Part shown: positions 58,870-64,000 of the stretch, in pieces
Position numbering within the stretch: position 1 is the stretch's first letter
Layout of the letters: each line of letters begins with the position of its first letter
Translations under genes and position numbers: made by a program
Notes under the pieces: model-generated
What the model was told of the DNA's origin: nothing
What the model saw: only the letters and a program-made list of their open reading frames with translations
Database searches by the model: none
NCBI RefSeq assembly: GCF_018613855.1
Contig: NZ_JAGGPK010000010.1
Location: forward strand, 62,001-126,000
DNA: 64,000 nucleotides
From: Arthrobacter sp. ISL-30
GTDB taxonomy: Bacteria > Actinomycetota > Actinomycetes > Actinomycetales > Micrococcaceae
Reading direction: 5' to 3'

Positions 58870-59837
58870 GAAGGATCCGGCTCAATGTACCCGCGGATCC
58901 AGCGCGCCAGCCTTGAATATGCGTCGGTTCGGACAGGCGCCGCGGAAAGGAACACGTCGTGCAGGGCGCCTTCGATCCTTTCAAGCGTTACAGTCCGCCC
59001 CAAGGCCATTGCCCGGATCGCCATGGTGTTCACATCCAAGACGGCATCAGATCGCCGCATGGCTTCCTGCCAGACCATTCCGTTGGCACTGGAACGTGAC
59101 ATCAGCACCAGCACCGGAATATCGAGCCGCAGTCCTCGGGCAATCCGGGAGTGGCCCGCGAGCACGGCGCGAAGCCACCCCGCCCGGACCGGAAAGGCCA
59201 TGGGAGGCCTGTACTTGTCATCCAGATACCACTCTCCCTCAGCGGAACTGCTGATACTTCGGTAGTAGAAGCCGCGCTCCGGCAGTTTCAAGACCGCTTC
59301 GGGCCGCAGGCGGGCGAGGGGCTCCACCATGGTTCGTGCGGCGCGCCGGACGAGGGCACTGCCGTGCATCTCCAGCCAGGGGCTGTTCAGCACGAGGAAC
59401 TGGACTTCGCCAGGGTGGCGGCTGGCCCAGAGGGCAGCGATCAGGCCCCCGGTTGAATGCCCCATGAGGGTCAGTTTGGGCACTGCTTCGCCGCTGCGGA
59501 TCAGTGAGATCGTCTGGCTGATTTCGGCGTCGTAGTCATCAAGATGGGCAACGTAGCCCCCTGGTGTGTCCGGCTGCAGGCTTCGTCCATGGTTGTGCAT
59601 GTCCAGGGCATAGAAAGCGAAGCCCCGGGCTGTCCAGAACCTGGCCAGTTCGACGTTGAAGAAATAGTCGCTCCAGCCGTGCAGGAAGAGGATGGCGCCG
59701 TTGCTGGCGGGGGACTGGCTACCGTCCTTGGGAACGTGACGGACTAGCGTCGCGGTTCGCGTGATGCCGTCCGGGCCGGCGGCCTGGAAACCGCAGCTTT
59801 CGAAATCCTCTCCAAGAATGTCCGTCTGCCACTCCAT
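58866..59837 (-). CDS. Alpha/beta hydrolase (lysophospholipase/monoglyceride lipase-like)
   Basis: A 323-aa hydrolase of the serine-aminopeptidase S33 / monoglyceride lipase type: [42 protein letters not shown], nucleophile elbow [19 protein letters not shown], and the C-terminal [13 protein letters not shown] with the catalytic His. Substrate unknown. ATG 59837. Divergent from pyrD and overlapping the uppS end by 4 bp. Confidence 0.88.
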   Translation of the reverse strand: MEWQTDILGEDFESCGFQAAGPDGITRTATLVRHVPKDGSQSPASNGAILFLHGWSDYFFNVELARFWTARGFAFYALDMHNHGRSLQPDTPGGYVAHLDDYDAEISQTISLIRSGEAVPKLTLMGHSTGGLIAALWASRHPGEVQFLVLNSPWLEMHGSALVRRAARTMVEPLARLRPEAVLKLPERGFYYRSISSSAEGEWYLDDKYRPPMAFPVRAGWLRAVLAGHSRIARGLRLDIPVLVLMSRSSANGMVWQEAMRRSDAVLDVNTMAIRAMALGRTVTLERIEGALHDVFLSAAPVRTDAYSRLARWIRGYIEPDPS

Positions 59838-59909
59838 GGCACCAGCTTAGACATAGAAGGGGACGGGACTCGGTTTGGAGACTCCGGGGCGAGGCGGAAG
59901 ACTGGAGCC

Positions 59910-60992
59910 ATGCGCGTTTATCCCACCTTCTTCAAGCTGGCCTTTTCCTGGATGGATGCCGAAAAAGCCCACAAGATCGGCTTTCAGGCAATCCGGCTGG
60001 TTCATCGTGTGGGGGCGGGGCGGCTCCTTGCCAAGGCAACGGCTCCCGATGCTTCCCTGCGGACCGAGGCGTTCGGCCTGACCTTCCCGTCGCCGTTTGG
60101 GCTTGCGGCCGGCTTTGACAAGGAAGGCCATGGCATCGAGGCTCTCAGCGAGCTGGGGTTCGGCCATGTCGAGGTGGGAACCATCACCGGCCAGGCCCAG
60201 CCCGGGAATGAGAAGCCCCGGTTGTTCCGGCTCATTGAAGACAAGGCTGTCATCAATCGCATGGGCTTCAACAATGACGGGGCCCTCGCGGTGGCACCGC
60301 GCCTCAAGGCAGCCCGCGCTTCCCTTCAGGCCCGGCATCCGGGCGTGCGACCCGTGATCGGTGTCAACATTGGCAAGACCAAACTTGTCGAGCTCGATGA
60401 CGCCGAGGCAGACTACCTGGTCAGTGCAAGGACCCTTGCCCCTGCTGCCGACTACCTTGTGGTCAACGTCAGCTCCCCGAATACACCGGGCCTGAGGCTC
60501 CTGCAGAACGTTGAGACGTTGAGGCCGCTTCTGCGCGCGGTCGGGAAGGCGGCGGATGAGGCGGCGGGCCGGCACGTTCCGCTGCTGGTCAAGATCGCCC
60601 CTGACTTGAGTGATGAAGACATCGACGACGTCGCCCGGCTTGCGCTCGACCTCAAGCTGGACGGCATCATCGCCACCAACACAACGATCACCCGGGATGG
60701 TCTGCGCAGCGATGCAGCCAAGGTGGAGTCCTGCGGGGCAGGCGGCCTGTCAGGTGCGCCGCTGAAAGCACGCTCCCTTGAGGTGCTGCGCCGGCTGAAG
60801 GCGGCGGTGGGCAACGACCTCACGCTGGTGTCCGTCGGAGGCGTCCAGAGCGGAGCCGATGTGCAGGAGCGGCTGGACGCAGGCGCTACCCTGGTCCAGG
60901 GCTATACGGCATTCCTCTATGAGGGCCCTTTTTGGGCGGCAGGCATCAACAAATACCTTGCCCGCTCGTCAAAGGAGCGCGTCGGCAAATAG
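59910..60992 (+). CDS. pyrD: Dihydroorotate dehydrogenase (quinone), class 2
   Basis: PyrD (360 aa) oxidises dihydroorotate to orotate with quinone. Class 2 features: hydrophobic N-terminal helix (YPTFFKLAFSWMDAEKAHKIGF) for the membrane, GFDKEGHGIEALSELGFGHVEVGTIT, catalytic Ser in VVNVSSPNTPGLRLLQ, and NTTITRDGLRS and SVGGVQSGADVQERLDAGATLVQGYTAF for FMN. ATG start. It supplies the pathway with pyrF at 3.9 kb. Confidence 0.97.
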   Translation: MRVYPTFFKLAFSWMDAEKAHKIGFQAIRLVHRVGAGRLLAKATAPDASLRTEAFGLTFPSPFGLAAGFDKEGHGIEALSELGFGHVEVGTITGQAQPGNEKPRLFRLIEDKAVINRMGFNNDGALAVAPRLKAARASLQARHPGVRPVIGVNIGKTKLVELDDAEADYLVSARTLAPAADYLVVNVSSPNTPGLRLLQNVETLRPLLRAVGKAADEAAGRHVPLLVKIAPDLSDEDIDDVARLALDLKLDGIIATNTTITRDGLRSDAAKVESCGAGGLSGAPLKARSLEVLRRLKAAVGNDLTLVSVGGVQSGADVQERLDAGATLVQGYTAFLYEGPFWAAGINKYLARSSKERVGK

Positions 60993-61004
60993 AGGAGTTA
61001 ATGC

Positions 61005-61039
61005 AGGAGACCCCGGACCAGGCAGGTCCGGGGTCTCCT
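61005..61039 (+). terminator. Terminator after pyrD
   Basis: AGGAGACCCCGGACC (61005-61019) and GGTCCGGGGTCTCCT (61025-61039), perfect 15-bp arms with a 5-nt loop, then TTGGCTTG. It lies between pyrD and the convergent DUF3043 gene. Confidence 0.85.
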
Positions 61040-61062
61040 TGGCTTGAAGGGGAGGAAGGCGT

Positions 61063-61665
61063 TTAGGAAGGGTACTGGCCGCGCTTGACCTGGGGCTTGG
61101 GCAGCCGGAGCTTCCGGAACTGCAATGCACGCATGGAGCCGTACCAGACGGCCCCACGTTCCACCTCACCGAATTTTTCGGTGAGCCGCTTACGCAGCTT
61201 GCGCGAAAGAATGAAGACGTCGACGAAGACAGCCAGGAACATGACCCAGAAGCCGCCCAGGACGTAAATCATCTGGTCGCTTGTGGACGGCACCAGGAGC
61301 GAAATGAGGACGAAGACGAGCGCACCAAACATGAGGTACTCGCCAAGGGTGAACCGGGCATCCACGTAGTCACGGACGAAACGCTTCTGGGGGCCCTTGT
61401 CCCGCAGGGGAAGGAACCGCTCGTCGCCGGTGTCCAGCGCCTGGCGCATCTTCTGGCGCTGGTCCTGGATGGCGGCACGCTCCGCCGCCTTCGACGCTTT
61501 GCGGTCGGTCGGTACCAGGGGACGCTTACGCGCTGCCTCCTGGTCCTTGCGCCTGGGCGTTGGGGTACCCTTTCCTGCACGGGCATCCCGCTCGGCAGCG
61601 GTCTCGAGGGCCGACTGGTCTACTACGTCCTGAGCGCTGGGCTCTTCCTTTTTACGTCCAAACAC
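61063..61665 (-). CDS. DUF3043 membrane protein
   Basis: A 200-aa actinobacterial protein of the DUF3043 family: charged, lysine-rich N-terminus (about 1-90: KKEEPSAQD, RRKDQEAARKRP), FVRDYVDARFTLGEYLM, two TM helices (MFGALVFVLISLLVPS and MIYVLGGFWVMFLAVFVDVFIL), and a basic tail ending VKRGQYPS. Function unknown. GTG 61665 is preferred; TATTCT on the minus strand lies just before it, so translation is probably leaderless. Confidence 0.85.
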   Translation of the reverse strand: MFGRKKEEPSAQDVVDQSALETAAERDARAGKGTPTPRRKDQEAARKRPLVPTDRKASKAAERAAIQDQRQKMRQALDTGDERFLPLRDKGPQKRFVRDYVDARFTLGEYLMFGALVFVLISLLVPSTSDQMIYVLGGFWVMFLAVFVDVFILSRKLRKRLTEKFGEVERGAVWYGSMRALQFRKLRLPKPQVKRGQYPS

Positions 61666-61690
61666 CAATACAGAATACCCCGCAGCGACA

Positions 61691-61706
61691 CACCGGAGTT
61701 CCGGTG
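61691..61706. promoter_or_regulatory. Dyad between divergent DUF3043 and M20 peptidase genes
   Basis: CACCGGA (61691-61697) and TCCGGTG (61700-61706) around GT, in a 129-bp divergent region. It could be an operator; nothing else supports this. On the plus side TAGTGT (61782-61787) ends 7 bp before the M20 ATG. Confidence 0.3.
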
Positions 61707-61794
61707 AGGGCAGGAGCGCGTCGCGCCACCAAGCATCGTGACGCGCCGTCGTCCTGTGTTCCGCACTATAACGGGCGGTTGTAGTGTTTTGGCC

Positions 61795-63219
61795 ATGACT
61801 TCATCGAAGGCGGAGACCCCGCAGAATGCACCGGGCACCATCGAACCGGTCGACATCGAAGCGCTGCGCCGGCTTGTCGATTCAAACTTTGAGCAGACCG
61901 TTGACAGCCTGAAGGCCCTGGTTTCAATTCCTGGTATCGCCTGGTCCAGCTTCGATCCTGCTGAGCTGGACAGAAGTGCGGGGGCAGTGGCGGAGCTGGT
62001 TCGCCAGGCCGGTGTCGATGAAGTCCAGGTGCTGCGCTGCAACAAGGATGACGGCACGCCGGGCGGACCGGCGATCGTGGCGCGGAAGAAGGCGGCGCCT
62101 GGCATGCCGACCATCCTCCTGTATGCCCATCATGACGTTCAGCCGCCGGGGGAGCGGATCCTCTGGGAATCCAATCCTTTCATCGCAGAAGAGCGCGACG
62201 GCCGCCTCTACGGTCGTGGCGCGGCAGACGACAAAGCGGGGATCATGGCGCACCTTGCAGCCTATGCCGCCGTATCCGCTTTTCTGGACGGAGAGCTTGG
62301 CCTCGGGGTGACGTTCTTCATCGAAGGCGAGGAGGAAGCCGGTTCGCCTACCTTCCGTAACTTCCTTGAGACCCACAAGGACCTGCTTCGGGCTGATGTG
62401 ATCGTCGTGGCGGACTCGAGTAACTGGAAGGTGGGTATTCCGGCGCTGACCACGAGCCTGCGGGGCCTGGTCGACGGGACCGTGGAAGTCCGGGTCCTGG
62501 AGCACGCCGTCCACTCGGGCATGTTCGGAGGTCCCGTGCTTGACGCGCCGACGCTGTTGTCGCGGCTGATCGCAACCTTCCATGATGAACAGGGGAATGT
62601 CGCCGTCCAAGGGCTGGTTTCCCGCGACGACGTCGCGATTGACCTGACAGAGGCCGAGTTTCGTGCAGATGCCTCAGTGCTCGACGGCGTTCGGCTCGCC
62701 GGATCCGGCAGCATCACTTCCAGGCTGTGGACGAAACCTGCCCTGTCGATCATCGGGATCGACGCCCCCTCTGTTGCCTTGGCCTCAAACACCCTTGTGC
62801 CGGCGGCAAAGGCAAAGTTCAGCCTGAGGCTGGCACCGGGCCAGTCGCCGTCCGACGCGATGGCCGCCCTTAGGAAACACGTTGAGGAACATGCACCCTT
62901 TGGTGCCAGGGTTACGTTCACGCCCGGAGAGATGGGCAACGCATTCTCAACCGATACCAGCTCCAAGCCGGCCCGGATGGCCTTGTGGGCACTCGGCGAG
63001 GCCTGGGGTGTGGTTCCGGTGGAAACGGGGATCGGTGGTTCCATTCCTTTCATCTCAGACCTGCGCGAGGTCTATCCCGAGGTGCAGATCCTTGTGACGG
63101 GAGTGGAGGACCCGGATTCCCGTGCGCATAGTGCCAATGAGTCGCTCCATCTCGGGGACTTCCGCAACACCATCGTGGCCGAGGCGCTCCTCTTGCTGGG
63201 CCTGAACAACGGCGAATAG
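61795..63219 (+). CDS. M20-family dipeptidase
   Basis: A 474-aa M20 metallopeptidase (dipeptidase/carnosinase-like). Zinc site: LLYAHHDVQPPGERILW, RLYGRGAADDKAGIMAHL and FFIEGEEEAGSPTF with the catalytic Glu; C-terminal GIGGSIPFISDL and HSANESLHLGDF. ATG 61795 lies 7 bp after TAGTGT, without RBS, so a leaderless mRNA is likely; the longer frame to 61738 is not used. No operon partner. Confidence 0.93.
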   Translation: MTSSKAETPQNAPGTIEPVDIEALRRLVDSNFEQTVDSLKALVSIPGIAWSSFDPAELDRSAGAVAELVRQAGVDEVQVLRCNKDDGTPGGPAIVARKKAAPGMPTILLYAHHDVQPPGERILWESNPFIAEERDGRLYGRGAADDKAGIMAHLAAYAAVSAFLDGELGLGVTFFIEGEEEAGSPTFRNFLETHKDLLRADVIVVADSSNWKVGIPALTTSLRGLVDGTVEVRVLEHAVHSGMFGGPVLDAPTLLSRLIATFHDEQGNVAVQGLVSRDDVAIDLTEAEFRADASVLDGVRLAGSGSITSRLWTKPALSIIGIDAPSVALASNTLVPAAKAKFSLRLAPGQSPSDAMAALRKHVEEHAPFGARVTFTPGEMGNAFSTDTSSKPARMALWALGEAWGVVPVETGIGGSIPFISDLREVYPEVQILVTGVEDPDSRAHSANESLHLGDFRNTIVAEALLLLGLNNGE

Positions 63220-63386
63220 TTCCCTGTTTTCCATGGCACCGGGAACATCGCCTGATGCTCTGTGGTTACGTAGGAAGTTAGAGCTATTGCTGTGTCCGTC
63301 GTAGCATTAGCTATAGCCCGAACGTAATTTCAAGGGCAGGCAGCGCGGAAGCGCGGCCGCCAAGGCGTCATAAGAAGGTAGGCCCC

Positions 63387-63776
63387 ATGAGCACCGCAAC
63401 CAACGAAAACAGCACTGACGTGCAGGCTCCTGCTAGCGGCGAGCTTCCCACCCACGAGGTCAATCTGACGGATGTGGCCGCAGGAAAGGTCCGTAGCCTC
63501 CTGGAGCAGGAGGGCCGGACGGACCTCCGACTCCGTGTGGCCGTGCAGCCCGGAGGCTGCTCCGGCCTGATTTACCAGCTTTACTTCGATGAACGCATTC
63601 TCGACGGCGACGCGGTTCGCGACTACGACGGTGTTGAAGTCGTGGTCGACAAGATGAGCGTTCCCTACCTGAGTGGCGCCAGCATCGACTTCGAAGACAC
63701 TATCTCGAAGCAGGGTTTCACCATCGACAACCCGAATGCCGGCGGATCCTGCGCCTGTGGAGATTCCTTCCACTAA
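63387..63776 (+). CDS. erpA: Iron-sulfur cluster insertion protein ErpA (A-type carrier)
   Basis: A 129-aa A-type Fe-S carrier. Cluster cysteines: Cys58 in QPGGCSGLIYQLYFD, and Cys122 and Cys124 in GGSCACGDSF. The extended N-terminus (1-23) is acidic and poorly conserved. ATG with AGAAGGTAGG upstream. Actinobacteria place it just before the cytochrome c oxidase genes, as here. The 167-bp gap upstream has a TTCCC/GGGAA hairpin just after the M20 stop. Confidence 0.95.
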   Translation: MSTATNENSTDVQAPASGELPTHEVNLTDVAAGKVRSLLEQEGRTDLRLRVAVQPGGCSGLIYQLYFDERILDGDAVRDYDGVEVVVDKMSVPYLSGASIDFEDTISKQGFTIDNPNAGGSCACGDSFH

Positions 63777-63802
63777 TCAGGGCTCTTCGCCTGTTAGCAC
63801 CG

Positions 63803-63838
63803 GTGCGTTGGAAGCGGTTTCTGCCGCTTCCGACGCAC
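63803..63838 (+). terminator. Terminator-like hairpin after erpA
   Basis: GTGCGTTGGAAGCGG (63803-63817) pairs with CCGCTTCCGACGCAC (63824-63838), 15 bp with one wobble pair and a 6-nt loop. No T-run follows, but the stem is strong and sits 27 bp after erpA. Confidence 0.7.
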
Positions 63839-63961
63839 TGTGCTGACATGTGGGCGAAATTTGCCGCCTAGCGGTAAGCTCTACATCGGGTAGTAAAACT
63901 TTTCGTGTGCCTGGTGAGCCTTCGGCTTGCCGGGACGCAGCAACAAGAGGAAGGGCCGTCT

Positions 63962-64000
63962 GTGAGTTCGCAGAACCGAACCGGCAGCCGACGCATAAAG
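63962..64000 (+). CDS. ctaC: Cytochrome c oxidase subunit II, first 13 codons (partial)
   Basis: GTG at 63962 opens M-S-S-Q-N-R-T-G-S-R-R-I-K to the window end, with GAGGAAGGG upstream. The position after erpA and the start match actinobacterial ctaC; only 13 codons are visible, so this rests on synteny. Confidence 0.6.
   Translation, partial: MSSQNRTGSRRIK

Overview
The window is 64 kb of a high-GC actinobacterial chromosome, most likely Arthrobacter or Pseudarthrobacter (Micrococcaceae). I base this on gene order (carAB-pyrF-mihF-gmk-rpoZ-coaBC-metK-priA; hrcA-dnaJ-rsmE, phoH-ybeY-CBS-era; leuA-recO-uppS; erpA-ctaC), frequent GTG starts, an actinobacterial IHF (mihF), a helicase-dead type PriA, and the protein sequences themselves. 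No database search was possible. I see no prophage, insertion sequence, CRISPR array, rRNA or tRNA.

Layout. 1-10.9 kb: end of the pyrimidine operon (carA partial, carB, pyrF), then mihF, gmk, rpoZ, coaBC, metK and priA. 10.9-13.9 kb, minus strand: glycosyltransferase, alpha/beta hydrolase and aldo-keto reductase. 13.9-19.3 kb: glycerol module, with a SorC-type regulator divergent from glpD-glpF-glpK, an operator-like palindrome between them and a strong terminator after glpK. 19.35-26.1 kb, minus strand: a tightly coupled operon of two CzcA/CusA-like RND permeases flanking a very small lipoprotein that resembles the C-terminal part of an RND adaptor; one permease has lost a key proton-relay aspartate. 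26.1-31.2 kb: leuS behind a leucine-codon leader peptide and an intrinsic terminator, then a DegV protein and comEA. 31.2-37.9 kb: comEC without a C-terminal metallo-beta-lactamase domain, a block of four genes (membrane protein, PepSY protein, histidine kinase, response regulator) lying between comEC and holA, then holA and convergent rpsT. 38-43.2 kb: MazF-like protein, lepA, hemW, DUF4870 and DUF3097 proteins. 43.3-51.5 kb: CIRCE-hrcA-dnaJ-rsmE, an inverted GerMN lipoprotein ending in 23-bp tandem repeats, phoH-ybeY-CBS protein-era. 51.6-55.2 kb: LytR-CpsA-Psr protein and convergent M13 peptidase with a REP-like palindrome between them. 55.3-64 kb: leuA with its own leucine leader peptide, recO, uppS, hydrolase, pyrD, DUF3043, M20 peptidase, erpA and the first codons of ctaC.

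How the genes work together. Most of the window is housekeeping: pyrimidine synthesis (carAB, pyrF, pyrD), coenzyme A and SAM supply, leucine synthesis and charging (leuA and leuS, both apparently under Leu-codon attenuation), replication and repair (priA, holA, recO), heat-shock control (hrcA/dnaJ), translation quality (lepA, rsmE, ybeY, era) and Fe-S/heme maturation (erpA, hemW, ctaC). The accessory parts most worth a second look are the heteromeric RND operon, the two-component/PepSY block next to the shortened comEC, and the paired leucine leaders. Long antisense ORFs throughout are codon-bias shadows and are not listed.
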